Assembly (NCBI GenBank): GCA_947623915.1
Contig: CANQIB010000015.1
Span: 1 to 61,409 of the forward strand
Direction of reading: 5' to 3'
DNA: 61,409 bases
DNA from: an uncultured Ruminiclostridium sp.
Lineage (GTDB): Bacteria > Bacillota > Clostridia > Oscillospirales > Ruminococcaceae
Positions within the stretch are counted from its first letter, which is position 1, and each line of letters opens with the position of its first letter. The position numbers and the translations under genes are program-made. Shown piece by piece: positions 45,387 through 54,220 of the stretch. Under the pieces are notes generated by a model that had not been told where the DNA came from, made no database searches, and worked only from the letters and a program-made list of their open reading frames with translations.

Positions 45387-46598
45387 ATGAAAATTCTTGT
45401 AGTAAACGCGGGAAGCTCCTCTCTTAAATATCAGCTCATAGATATGAAGGACGAGAGCGTTATCGCAAAAGGCAACTGTGAGAGGATAGGTATCGACGGA
45501 AAGATAACTCACAAGACCTTTGACGGCAGGACCTATGAGGAGGTCTGCGATTTCCCCACCCACACCGAGGCGTTTGAAAAGCTGGTGGAGGTAATGACCA
45601 AGGGCGACGCGGCGGTCATCTCCGACATGAGCGAGATAGCGGCGGTAGGTCACAGGATAGTGCAGGGCGCAGAGGTATTCACCGAAACCACGCTCGTTAC
45701 CGACGAGGTAATAGACAAGATAGACGAGCTTAGGGATCTCGCGCCGGTACACAACCACGCTCACGCGCTCGCGCTCAGAGCCTGCAAAAAGGTCGTTCCG
45801 GCAAGCACGCCGCAGGCGGTCGTTTTCGATACCGCGTTCCATCAGACGATGCCCCCCAAGGCGTTCATGTTCGGTATGCCGTATGAGGCATACGAAAAGT
45901 TCCATGTAAGAAAATACGGTTTCCACGGCACTTCTCACCGCTATGTTTCCATGAAACTCGCGGAGGTGAAAAACGCCGATCTCAAAGACATGAAGATAGT
46001 TTCCTGTCACCTCGGCAACGGCTCTTCCATCACCGCGATAGACGGCGGCAAGTCGGTGGATACCTCGATGGGCTTTACCCCTCTTGACGGTATCATCATG
46101 GGCACGCGTTCGGGAAGCGTCGACCCCTCCGCGGTAGAATTCGTTCAGGAGAAGATGGGCTTTACCCCCTCGCAGATGAGCGATTATCTCAACAAGCAGT
46201 CGGGATTTTTGGGGCTGTCCGGTCAGTTCTCCGACAACCGCGACATAACCGACGCGGCAAGCCACGGTGACAAGCGCTCGCAGCTCGTGTCCGAAATGCT
46301 CGCTTACGAGATAAAGAAATATATCGGCTCTTACGCCGCAGTGATGAACGGCCTTGACGCGGTCATCTTTACCGGCGGTATCGGAGAAAACGCCGCAGAG
46401 GTCAGAAAAGCCGTCTGCGAGAATATGGACGTGCTGGGCATAAAGCTCGACGAGGAGCTGAACGCCGGTATACGCGGCAAACTCGAAAAAATATCTTCCG
46501 CAGACTCCAAAACCGAGGTATGGGTGATACCCACCAACGAGGAGCTGCTGATAGCACGCGATACGCTCAAGATAACGGGACTTGACAAGCAGCTTTGA
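45387..46598 (+). CDS. ackA: Acetate kinase
   Basis: 403 residues with the N-terminal MKILVVNAGSSSLKYQLI, the central HLGNGSSITAIDGGKSVDTS and the C-terminal FTGGIGENAAEVR. It interconverts acetyl phosphate plus ADP with acetate plus ATP, the usual energy-yielding end of clostridial fermentation. No phosphotransacetylase gene is adjacent. It is transcribed alone; the following 470 bases are gene-free. Confidence 0.97.
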   Translation: MKILVVNAGSSSLKYQLIDMKDESVIAKGNCERIGIDGKITHKTFDGRTYEEVCDFPTHTEAFEKLVEVMTKGDAAVISDMSEIAAVGHRIVQGAEVFTETTLVTDEVIDKIDELRDLAPVHNHAHALALRACKKVVPASTPQAVVFDTAFHQTMPPKAFMFGMPYEAYEKFHVRKYGFHGTSHRYVSMKLAEVKNADLKDMKIVSCHLGNGSSITAIDGGKSVDTSMGFTPLDGIIMGTRSGSVDPSAVEFVQEKMGFTPSQMSDYLNKQSGFLGLSGQFSDNRDITDAASHGDKRSQLVSEMLAYEIKKYIGSYAAVMNGLDAVIFTGGIGENAAEVRKAVCENMDVLGIKLDEELNAGIRGKLEKISSADSKTEVWVIPTNEELLIARDTLKITGLDKQL

Positions 46599-47070
46599 TC
46601 CGTATTTCTATTGTAACATATTCCGAAAGAAATTTCCATAGTAAATTTTAAATCGTGCGCCCCGCAAGAAAACAGTCGGGGCGCTGAATTTTTAATATCC
46701 TGTTTACAAATCGCTCATAAAGTGGTAAAATAAAGATAGGAAAAGCGTTTTGCGCTTTTCCGCAGCTTGTCGAAAAAGTTATTTTTCGACAAGCTGACAA
46801 ACTTCGAGAAACACGCGCAGACAAGGAAAGAGCCGCGATAGGCGTACAAGGGTACGTCGAGCGGCTTTTGACGCAGGAAGAAAAATGCGTTCTCCGCGCG
46901 ATTTTCAATCGCGCGGAGAAAATTAAAGCAAAGAAAAAATACTTCTAAATTTTAAATCATAATTCAAATTAAAATTTTTTGCATTTTTCGGTGCGTGGGT
47001 TTATCGACAGTCTGAGGAAAAGCGTTTTGCGCTTTTCCGACGAACCGATATGACCGAAAGGAGCAGGTCT
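46599..47070. other. Hairpin-rich intergenic region between ackA and fruK
   Basis: 472 bases without a gene. It contains two identical 23-base hairpins in direct order (46739-46761 and 47016-47038), a 14-bp stem with GTTA loop (46764-46795) and a 14-bp G/C-rich stem (46890-46920). It also holds a segment with CAAGGGTACGTCGAG of the kind repeated in clostridial intergenic DNA. It looks like a short palindromic mobile repeat rather than a regulatory leader. Confidence 0.55.
46739..47038. mobile_element. MITE-like palindromic repeat bounded by duplicate hairpins
   Basis: Both ends carry the same 23-base hairpin (GGAAAAGCG / CGCTTTTCC arms). Between them are two strong stems at 46764-46795 and 46890-46920. 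The size (about 300 bases), lack of a gene and terminal repeats fit a non-autonomous repeat, but no target duplication is clear. Confidence 0.4.
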
Positions 47071-48003
47071 ATGATATATACGGTCACCCTGAATCCCGCG
47101 CTGGATTATGTCATGACTTTGGAAAACTGCACAGCGGGAGAGGTGAACCGCAGCACACGGGAAAGTCTGGTGTGCGGCGGCAAGGGTATCAACGTATCTG
47201 CGGTGCTTGACCGTCTGGACGCCGAAAATGTCGCTTTGGGTTTTATCGCGGGTGAAACGGGAGATATTTTTGAAAAAAAGGCTCGCGAAAGCGGGATAAA
47301 CACGGAGCTTATCCGTCTTAAAAGCGGTAATACCCGCATAAACGTCAAGCTGAACGCAAAGCATACTACCGAGATAAACGCCGTCGGTCCGCCGGTCGGG
47401 CGGGAAAGCACGGATATGCTTTTTGAAAGGCTTTCGCGGCTCGCCGAGGGGGATATTCTTGTTCTTTGCGGCAGCGTGCCGCCCTCCCTGCCCGCCGACA
47501 TATACCGAAAGCTGATGGAAAGCCTTGAGGGAAAAGGAATATGTACTGTGGCGGATACGTCGGGAAAAGCGCTTATGCTGTCGCTGGAGCAAAAGCCGTT
47601 TTTGATAAAGCCCAACATCAGCGAGCTGAAAGAGGTAACGGATTTTGAAATAAGCGACCGCGCGGACATTGTACGCGCAGCCGCACGGCTGCATGATAAA
47701 GGCGCGGCAAACGTGCTTGTTTCCATGGGAGCAAACGGCGCTATGTTGTACGGCGGCGACGGCGAAGTTTACTTTTGCAACGCTCCCGTCGGAAAAGCGA
47801 TAAACACGGTAGGCGCGGGGGATTCGGCGTTGGCGGGATTTATCGCCGGATATTCAAAGGGCATGAGCGTCCCCGACGCCTTGCGGCTCGCGGTAGCGGC
47901 GGGCAGTGCCTCGGCGTTTTCCGACGGATTTGCAAAAAAAGAAGAAATATACGACCTGTACGGTAAACTCACGGTTCAAAAATATCCGTGTTACGACGGG
48001 TGA
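47071..48003 (+). CDS. fruK: 1-phosphofructokinase
   Basis: About 310 residues starting MIYTVTLNPALDYVM; AAAGGAGCAGG before this ATG decides against the upstream frame start. PfkB-family signatures are VCGGKGINVS and the C-terminal VGAGDSALAGFIAG with the catalytic aspartate. It phosphorylates fructose-1-phosphate, the product of fructose PTS uptake, to fructose-1,6-bisphosphate. ptsI follows after 46 bases; no fructose permease or HPr gene lies in the window. Confidence 0.93.
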   Translation: MIYTVTLNPALDYVMTLENCTAGEVNRSTRESLVCGGKGINVSAVLDRLDAENVALGFIAGETGDIFEKKARESGINTELIRLKSGNTRINVKLNAKHTTEINAVGPPVGRESTDMLFERLSRLAEGDILVLCGSVPPSLPADIYRKLMESLEGKGICTVADTSGKALMLSLEQKPFLIKPNISELKEVTDFEISDRADIVRAAARLHDKGAANVLVSMGANGAMLYGGDGEVYFCNAPVGKAINTVGAGDSALAGFIAGYSKGMSVPDALRLAVAAGSASAFSDGFAKKEEIYDLYGKLTVQKYPCYDG

Positions 48004-48049
48004 CGAAACGCCATAGCGGCGGTTCATCTCAGCAAAGGAGGTACTCGAT

Positions 48050-49657
48050 ATGCTTAACGGTATAGCTTGTTCCGACGGATACGCCATCGGAAAAGCGGAA
48101 GTTATACGCGGCAGACCCGAAATATCGCCCCAGACAGGCAAGGTCGATCCCGAAAAAGAGCTTGCCCGCTATATCGCGGCGGTAAAGGGATTTGAGGAGC
48201 GGACGGCGCAGCGTGCCGAGCTGCTCGCCGATACGGGGGGCGACGAAAAAGAGATACTGACATGGCACACCTACATTCTGAAAGACCCGTACATGGATTC
48301 GGAAATAAAAAGGCAGATAGCCAGCGGATTCAATCTGGAAAAGGCGGTCATATCAGCCTGCGACACCTACTCCAAGCTGCTTTTGATGTCGCCGAGCGAC
48401 CTTATAAGGCAGCGCGCCGCAGATATAGAGGACGTTAAAAACACCGTGCTCGATATTATAGCGGGCAATTCCTCCCCCGAACCCTTGCCGGAGGAAAGTG
48501 TGATACTTATTGCCGACACTCTCACTCCGTCTATGACCTTGGGAGCGGACAAGCGTCACGTCTGCGCGGTCGCCTCCGCGACGGGCGGAATGACCTCTCA
48601 CGCGGCTATACTTTCGCGCGCCATGGGCATACCGGCAGTACTGGGTGTGGACGGTATAACCGATATAATAAGCAGCGGCGATATTGTGATAGTGGACGGC
48701 GAAAAAGGCATTATAATCCCCAATCCCGACGACGCTTTAATAGAGGAATACAAAGCAAAGGAGCGGGAATACCGCCGCCGCAAGGAGGAGCTGGCGCAGT
48801 ACGCCCAAAGACCGACCGTTACCAAAAGCGGTGAAAAGATAGTCATATACGCGAACATAGTCGAACCCAACGAGGCGCAGGACGCAAAGTCGCTCGGCTG
48901 CGACGGGGTGGGACTTTTCAGGACGGAATTTCTTTATATGGACAGGCAGTTCCCGCCGAGCGAGAACGAGCAATTCTCCATATACAAAAAAGCCGCCGAG
49001 ATCACCGGCGACAAGCCTATGACCGTTCGTACTCTGGACGTGGGCGCGGACAAGATACCCGCCTGTCTTGAGATGAGGGGCAGGATAGACCCTCATTCTG
49101 ACGTCAGAGGGATAAGATACAGCCTAAAAAATATAGAGCTGTTCAAGGTGCAGCTTCGCGCGCTTATGAGAGCGGGGATATACGGCAACGTCCGCGTGCT
49201 GCTCCCCATGATAGATACTCCCGACGAGATACGCGAAGTGCGCGCTATAATGAAACAGATAGGCGAGGAATTTAAAAACCGCAAAATAAAATACAACAAA
49301 AGACTGCCTGTCGGGGCTATGGCGGAAACTCCGGCAGCCTGCATAACCGCCGACCTCATCGCCAAAGAGGCGGATTTTGTCAGCATAGGCACAAACGACC
49401 TTACCCACCTGATAATGGCGGCAAACCGTCAGGAAAAAGAGGTGCGTGAGCTTTGCGATACCTCGCAGCCCGCGGTGCTGCGCGCCATAAAGCATACTTT
49501 GGACACCGTTGCCGCCGCAGGAAAGCCGGTCGGTATCTGCGGAGAGGCCGCCGCAGATTTGAAGCTGCTCCCAAAGCTGGTAGAGCTTGGCGTCAGAACT
49601 TTCAGTATCTCGCCCGCCTCGGTGCTGGACGTAAGGAAAGCGCTCAGCGAGATATGA
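48050..49657 (+). CDS. ptsI: Phosphoenolpyruvate-protein phosphotransferase (PTS enzyme I)
   Basis: 535 residues. The phospho-acceptor is His184 in GGMTSHAAILSRAMGIP, and the PEP-binding C-terminal domain has GVGLFRTEFLYM and the conserved SIGTNDL. It starts sugar uptake by moving phosphate from PEP to HPr. AAGGAGG precedes the ATG. It is co-transcribed with fruK, and HPr must be encoded elsewhere. Confidence 0.97.
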   Translation: MLNGIACSDGYAIGKAEVIRGRPEISPQTGKVDPEKELARYIAAVKGFEERTAQRAELLADTGGDEKEILTWHTYILKDPYMDSEIKRQIASGFNLEKAVISACDTYSKLLLMSPSDLIRQRAADIEDVKNTVLDIIAGNSSPEPLPEESVILIADTLTPSMTLGADKRHVCAVASATGGMTSHAAILSRAMGIPAVLGVDGITDIISSGDIVIVDGEKGIIIPNPDDALIEEYKAKEREYRRRKEELAQYAQRPTVTKSGEKIVIYANIVEPNEAQDAKSLGCDGVGLFRTEFLYMDRQFPPSENEQFSIYKKAAEITGDKPMTVRTLDVGADKIPACLEMRGRIDPHSDVRGIRYSLKNIELFKVQLRALMRAGIYGNVRVLLPMIDTPDEIREVRAIMKQIGEEFKNRKIKYNKRLPVGAMAETPAACITADLIAKEADFVSIGTNDLTHLIMAANRQEKEVRELCDTSQPAVLRAIKHTLDTVAAAGKPVGICGEAAADLKLLPKLVELGVRTFSISPASVLDVRKALSEI

Positions 49658-49773
49658 AAGCGACCCGACGGACAGACGCGGATTTACCGTAAATATCAAA
49701 ATCTCTGCGGCGTTTTCGTTCCGACGGCGGTTTGCCGTTTATCAAAAAAATTTGCCTTTATTTTAAAAATTGC

Positions 49774-49802
49774 TTGACAAACGGTTTTTATTGTGGTAAA
49801 AT
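49774..49802 (+). promoter_or_regulatory. Promoter of the tRNA-Gln/tRNA-Gly pair
   Basis: TTGACA and TAAAAT with a 17-base spacer, about 40 bases upstream of tRNA-Gln. A consensus sigma-A promoter for the two tRNA genes. Confidence 0.78.
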
Positions 49803-49840
49803 AAATAAGTCGCACGGCGGAAAAGTATTCCGCCGGATAT

Positions 49841-49916
49841 TGGGGTGTCGCCAAGCGGTAAGGCAGCGGACTCTGACTCCGTTATTTCGAGGGTTCAAAT
49901 CCTTCCACCCCAGCCA
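49841..49916 (+). tRNA. tRNA-Gln (anticodon CUG)
   Basis: Full cloverleaf: acceptor TGGGGTG/CACCCCA, anticodon stem GCGGA/TCCGT with loop CTCTGAC, giving anticodon CTG, T-loop TTCAAAT, and an encoded CCA end. It is the first of two tRNA genes under one promoter. Open frames on the other strand across this pair are spurious. Confidence 0.96.
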
Positions 49917-49958
49917 AGGTTTCCCCCGCTTGCAATACAGCGGGGGAAACCATTGATT

Positions 49959-50032
49959 GCGGCTGTAGTTCATCGGTAGAACGCGAGCTTCCCAAGCTCG
50001 ACAGGTGGGTTCGACTCCCATCAGCCGCTCCA
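49959..50032 (+). tRNA. tRNA-Gly (anticodon CCC)
   Basis: Acceptor GCGGCTG/CAGCCGC, anticodon loop TTCCCAA with anticodon CCC, T-loop TTCGACT, and encoded CCA. It lies 42 bases after tRNA-Gln and ends just before a strong terminator. Confidence 0.95.
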
Positions 50033-50051
50033 ATTCGGCAAGTGCGACGAC

Positions 50052-50091
50052 AACGACCCGTCCCGCAGAAATCTGCGGGACGGGTCGTTTT
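50052..50091 (+). terminator. Terminator of the tRNA pair
   Basis: A 17-bp stem (AACGACCCGTCCCGCAG and its complement) with AAAT loop, followed by TTT. It ends the tRNA transcript. Confidence 0.85.
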
Positions 50092-50408
50092 GTCCCTTCG
50101 GAACAGCCCGCCTCTTCCGACTTTAGGTCGGGAGAGGTGGGCTGTATGCAAAGGTGTTATCTAATGCCGAACGCTTGGAATTTACACAGTCTTTAACAAA
50201 CGAAACCGCCTTGATAACTCAAAGCGGTTTCTGCGATATTTTGGTCATTTGGCAGGCGTAGCACTCTCCTGCATCTCTCGGATCTCTCCTGTCGTACCAT
50301 CGGCGTGTGGTCGCTACGAAATTTACCACCTCAAATGACTTGGTTTTATCGTATGTATATTATATAACTTTTATTCCCGATTGTTTTAGGCAAACGTGTT
50401 ATTTAAGT
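50092..50408. other. Gene-free stretch between the tRNA terminator and the U32 gene
   Basis: About 315 bases without a gene. It contains a fully paired 19-bp stem at 50103-50145 (ACAGCCC.../...GGGCTGT, two wobble pairs) and a 13-bp stem with GTTA loop at 50202-50231 (GAAACCGC/GCGGTTTC). The second could end the U32 transcript on the minus strand. Confidence 0.55.
50202..50231 (-). terminator. Terminator-like hairpin downstream of the U32 gene
   Basis: A 13-bp stem with one wobble pair and a GTTA loop; the minus-strand downstream side is GTTTGTTAAAG, a weak T run. It is about 180 bases past the U32 stop. Confidence 0.45.
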
Positions 50409-51617
50409 TCATCTGTTTATACACGGTCGTCTGAGTATCGCGCCTTTCGGGAAAACGGCGTCGCAGCGAAAGCTGAGCTTTTCCGTCGCTTTGTTTGCTA
50501 CGGTTATTTGCTCGCCCGCAGGATTTACCAGATATCCCACCGAGAGCGAAACCGGCTTTTTGCCGGGAGAAAGCACCTCCAGCTTATCCGATACGGTAAA
50601 GTGATTGCGCTGGGTGATGTAAACCGTTCCGTTTTCGCATTTGTCCACGACTCCCACAAAATCGTAAGTCCTCTCGTATCCGCTGCTTTCGTAATACTGC
50701 CGCGCATCTTCCTTGTTGAAGTAAAATCCCGTGCAATACGGACGATGGCTCACCTTTTCGACCTCCTCTGCCGCCCATTCCGGCAAAGGCTCGCCGTTTT
50801 TCAGCGCGTCGAGAGCGGCACGGTAAGCGTTGGTTATCACCGCGACATAGTAGGAGGATTTTGCTCTCCCTTCTATTTTAAAGCTCGTCACTCCCGCCTC
50901 TTTCAGCTTGTCCAGATGACGTATCATCGAAAGGTCCATGGCGTTCAGTATATAACTGCCCCGCCCGTCCTCCTCTATCGGGAAAAACTGTCCGGGGCGT
51001 TTTTCCTCCATAAGGCTGTACTTCCATCTGCACGGCTGCGCACATTCTCCCCTGTTGGCGTTTCTGCCGGTCATAAACGAGGAGAGCAGACATCTGCCCG
51101 AAAAGGAAACGCACATCGCGCCATGCACGAACACCTCTATCTCCATATCGTTCGGTATCTTATCGCGTATCCTGCGGATATTGTCTATATCCACCTCGCG
51201 GGCAAGCACAACGCGTTTCGCGCCCATTTTATACAGCTCGTTTGCCGTTACATGATTTACCACGCCGGACTGTGTGGAGATATGTATATTAAGCTCCGGC
51301 ACGGTGTTTTTTATCACCGCCGCCGCGCCTATATCGCTTACTATAGCCGCGTCTATCCCGCAGGCGGCGGCGTTTTTTATATATTCCGGCAGCGCCTCTA
51401 TCTCATCGTTCGAGGGGACGGTATTGCAGGTAAGATACACTCTTGCTCCGTGCGCGTGAGCAAGCTCCGTCGCTTTTTTCAAAGTATCGAAGTCGAATTT
51501 GGCGGCCGACGCGCGCATACCGTATCCCGTCCCGCCGAGATATACCGCGTCGCAGCCGTAGTTTATCGCGGCTTCAAGACATTCGGGGTCTCCCGCGGGA
51601 GATAACAGTTCCAACAT
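50409..51617 (-). CDS. U32-family protein (TrhP-like tRNA hydroxylation protein)
   Basis: 402 residues, starting MLELLSPAGDPECLEAAINY with the U32 signature and the four-cysteine region (GAMCVSFSGRCLLSSFM, NRGECAQPCRWKY) that may hold an iron-sulfur cluster. A C-terminal beta domain follows (FVGVVDKCENGTVYITQ). U32 proteins next to mltG in Bacillus (YrrN/YrrO) make 5-hydroxyuridine at tRNA position 34, so this role is likely rather than proteolysis. It is about 70 bases downstream of mltG. Confidence 0.82.
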   Translation of the reverse strand: MLELLSPAGDPECLEAAINYGCDAVYLGGTGYGMRASAAKFDFDTLKKATELAHAHGARVYLTCNTVPSNDEIEALPEYIKNAAACGIDAAIVSDIGAAAVIKNTVPELNIHISTQSGVVNHVTANELYKMGAKRVVLAREVDIDNIRRIRDKIPNDMEIEVFVHGAMCVSFSGRCLLSSFMTGRNANRGECAQPCRWKYSLMEEKRPGQFFPIEEDGRGSYILNAMDLSMIRHLDKLKEAGVTSFKIEGRAKSSYYVAVITNAYRAALDALKNGEPLPEWAAEEVEKVSHRPYCTGFYFNKEDARQYYESSGYERTYDFVGVVDKCENGTVYITQRNHFTVSDKLEVLSPGKKPVSLSVGYLVNPAGEQITVANKATEKLSFRCDAVFPKGAILRRPCINR

Positions 51618-51687
51618 ATCATTTCTCCTTGGTTTTATAACAGCGCTCTGCCGCTTTACGGCAGAGCGCTGGCTATATTCGTAAAAA

Positions 51688-53094
51688 TCAGTCCGCTATC
51701 GCGTCGTCCAGACCGCAGATCCTGAGATTCTCCTCATGCTGCTCGATGGTTTCCGCAAAGTACATCTCGGTAGTTTCCGGATCGGCACAGAAATAATAAT
51801 ACGAAGTTTCGTTAGGATAAAGCACCGCTTTTATCGCATCCATACCGGGATTGCATATCGGTCCGACAGGTATGCCCTCGCATTGGTAGGTGTCATACGC
51901 GTCGAACATTGCCTGATGCTTGCTTTGCTCGCTCACGGTCATATGGCTCTTGATATGCTCCTCCACATAAAGCGCGGTAACGTCCGACTCGAATTTCGGG
52001 AAGTAATCCGACGCGGCCATTCTGTTGAAGAATACCGACGCTACGTTCTTCATATTCTCGGCGCTGTCCGCCTCCTTTTGAACGATAGACGCCAGCGTGA
52101 CGGTCTCGTCTAACGTAAGCCCCAGCGCGCTCATGCGGTTGTAATATCTGCCCTCCATATTCTCGTTAAAGCTCTCGTATATGGTGTTGGCAACATCGGC
52201 GGCGTTTTCCGAGGTATCCAGCGCGTTGTCGTCCTCCAATTCGGGTATGATATAAAACTCATAGGTGTTGGGGAACAAATACCCCTCCATCTGGTAGTAT
52301 TTGTTGTCTTCCTCCTCCAAACGCTTTTGGAACTTGTAGGTCTTGTCCAGCTTTTTGCACTCCGCAAGGAAATCATCGGCACGGCACACCAGATTATCCT
52401 CCAAAAGCTGAGCCACCTCGTCCGCCGTCATGCCCTCGATTATCGTTATTTTCGCTATCTGATTAGCAATAGTCGCGGTCTGCATGGTCATCAGCAGCGT
52501 GCTGTAAGACATGGTGCTGTCCACGGTAAATGTGCCTGTTATAAAATCGTCGCCCTTGTCCGACATGGAAACATACATCTTGAATATCTCCGGCATTGTG
52601 ATAACGCCCTGATTTGCAAGCTGCATGGCTATATCGTCGGTGGTGGAATCGTCGTCTATATATATCTGAGCCTGGCAATAGGTCTTGCCGATACCCGTAA
52701 AGTCAAACGCCGTCTTTATTATGTATACGGCAAGAAACGACGAAACGGATATTATGAACACCGACAGCAGTATGCCCGCGAAAATATGGGTAAAGGTCCG
52801 TCTGTGACGGTTCTTTTTCTTTATCTTGCTGTTGCGTTGGTGCTTGCGGCGCAGATAATCCTGATACTCCTCCTCGGTGACTTCGTCCTCGGCAGCCTCA
52901 CCGTCGGTGAAATCCTCCTCGGCTATCTCGTCCTCGGAGTAGTCCTCCTGTGCAGCAGCCTGCCGTACACCGTCTGTGTCGGCATATTCCGAGGTGTTCT
53001 CCGTATAGGTATCCTCCGTAACGGAGGGCAGCTCTACCTCCTCCGTCCGTTCCTCAAGGTCGTCAAAAAAGCCGTTTTCTTTTTCGTTGTCCAT
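51688..53094 (-). CDS. mltG: Endolytic murein transglycosylase MltG (YceG)
   Basis: About 468 residues starting MDNEKENGFFDDLEER, which has GGAGG just before it and is preferred to a longer frame start. It has a long acidic cytoplasmic N-terminus (about 1-95), a basic stop-transfer stretch (KKKNRHRRTF), one membrane helix, and the YceG domain with VTLASIVQKEA (catalytic Glu) and CEGIPVGPICNPG. It cuts nascent glycan strands and helps set their length. Confidence 0.93.
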   Translation of the reverse strand: MDNEKENGFFDDLEERTEEVELPSVTEDTYTENTSEYADTDGVRQAAAQEDYSEDEIAEEDFTDGEAAEDEVTEEEYQDYLRRKHQRNSKIKKKNRHRRTFTHIFAGILLSVFIISVSSFLAVYIIKTAFDFTGIGKTYCQAQIYIDDDSTTDDIAMQLANQGVITMPEIFKMYVSMSDKGDDFITGTFTVDSTMSYSTLLMTMQTATIANQIAKITIIEGMTADEVAQLLEDNLVCRADDFLAECKKLDKTYKFQKRLEEEDNKYYQMEGYLFPNTYEFYIIPELEDDNALDTSENAADVANTIYESFNENMEGRYYNRMSALGLTLDETVTLASIVQKEADSAENMKNVASVFFNRMAASDYFPKFESDVTALYVEEHIKSHMTVSEQSKHQAMFDAYDTYQCEGIPVGPICNPGMDAIKAVLYPNETSYYYFCADPETTEMYFAETIEQHEENLRICGLDDAIAD

Positions 53095-53105
53095 ACGTCC
53101 TCCCA

Positions 53106-53681
53106 TCAATCGGTCAAAACTGCGTCAACACATACGTCGTGCTTTTCGGCAGGCAAGCTGTCGAAAATATATTCGCGGTAGCATATACCTACGGTGCGCG
53201 GTCGGGGCAAGCCGTCCGTTCCGCCGAATTTTCCGAGAAATCTGTCGTAATATCCTCCGCCGTAACCCAGTCGGCAGCCTTGCTTATCAAAGCATAAAGC
53301 CGGTACTATGCACAAAGCGTCCTCCGACGGCTCTATCTCGCCGCAATAGGCTTTCGGCTCCGATATCCCGAAAGCTCCCTTTTCGGTATCCTCAAACGAA
53401 TTTATCCTGTAAAACCTTATTTCCCCGTTTTCACATTTCGGCGCTCCGACCGGAATGTGATTTTCAAAGCAAAACCGTATTATGTCCTCGGTATTCGTTT
53501 CGGCGGGCAGGGAAATATAAACCAGCACCGCCGAGGGACGGGTCATAAGGATATACGCTTTAAGTCTTTCAAACACCGCGGCGTCCTTTTTTGCTTTCTC
53601 GCCGGATGCGGCAAGCTGCTTTCTCATTCGTCCGAGCCGGACGCGCAGATTTTTCTTTTGCTCAGCCGCCGTCATATACAT
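53106..53681 (-). CDS. 5-formyltetrahydrofolate cyclo-ligase
   Basis: 191 residues. The family motif GYGGGYYDRFL and LVYISLPAETNTEDII are present. It converts 5-formyl-THF with ATP to 5,10-methenyl-THF. Its stop lies a few bases before the mltG start, and its start overlaps the end of the DJ-1 gene by about ten bases, so these genes are coupled. Confidence 0.93.
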   Translation of the reverse strand: MYMTAAEQKKNLRVRLGRMRKQLAASGEKAKKDAAVFERLKAYILMTRPSAVLVYISLPAETNTEDIIRFCFENHIPVGAPKCENGEIRFYRINSFEDTEKGAFGISEPKAYCGEIEPSEDALCIVPALCFDKQGCRLGYGGGYYDRFLGKFGGTDGLPRPRTVGICYREYIFDSLPAEKHDVCVDAVLTD

Positions 53682-54214
53682 TGCATCGAAGCGCTTACCT
53701 TATCCGCTTTCGCTTCTCCGATAAGACTTTTTACCAGCGCGAGCCCGAACTGCACCGCTACGCCCGCGCCTGCCGCGGTGATATAATTGCCGTCGGTGCA
53801 TACCTTTTTATCGCTGAGCTTTGCGCCTATCAAAAACTCCTCAAAGCCGGGAAAGCAGACAGCCTCTTTTCCGCTGAGCAGCCCCGCTTTCCCTATTATG
53901 GAGGGCGCGGCGCAGATCGCGCCTATCAGCTTTCCGTTTTCCGCGCAAAACTTCATGGCAGCCTGTACCGCCGCGCTTTTTTCAAGGTTGAGCGTGCCCG
54001 GCATACCGCCCGGCAGCACTATCATATCCACCTTGTCGGTAAGCAGTACGTCCTGCTCGGTCACGTCGGGGATAACGGTTATCCCGTGCGAGCCGGTTAT
54101 CCTGTCCGAACCGACCCCGACGGTGACTACCTCCGCTCCCGCTCTTTTAAGTATATCTATGGGAGCAATAGCCTCCGTTTCCTCAAACCCGTTTGCCAAA
54201 AACACATATACCAT
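53672..54214 (-). CDS. DJ-1/PfpI-family protein
   Basis: 180 residues with the DJ-1 nucleophile elbow GAICAAPSIIG (Cys101) and the supporting acidic residue in GFEETEA (Glu14). Family members act as glyoxalase/deglycase-like or redox-sensing proteins; the exact role is not clear from sequence. The ribosome site GAAAGGAAG precedes the ATG. It overlaps the 5-FCL gene. Confidence 0.88.
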   Translation of the reverse strand: MVYVFLANGFEETEAIAPIDILKRAGAEVVTVGVGSDRITGSHGITVIPDVTEQDVLLTDKVDMIVLPGGMPGTLNLEKSAAVQAAMKFCAENGKLIGAICAAPSIIGKAGLLSGKEAVCFPGFEEFLIGAKLSDKKVCTDGNYITAAGAGVAVQFGLALVKSLIGEAKADKVSASMQCI

Positions 54215-54220
54215 TTTTTG

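Noticed and set aside
45363-46265. 300-codon frame opposite ackA
   Set aside because: It is fully explained by the acetate kinase gene on the other strand.
49788-50151. Open frames on the minus strand across the two tRNA genes (MGVEPTCRAW-type protein)
   Set aside because: This is the well-known false translation of tRNA genes read backwards; the tRNA folds explain the sequence.
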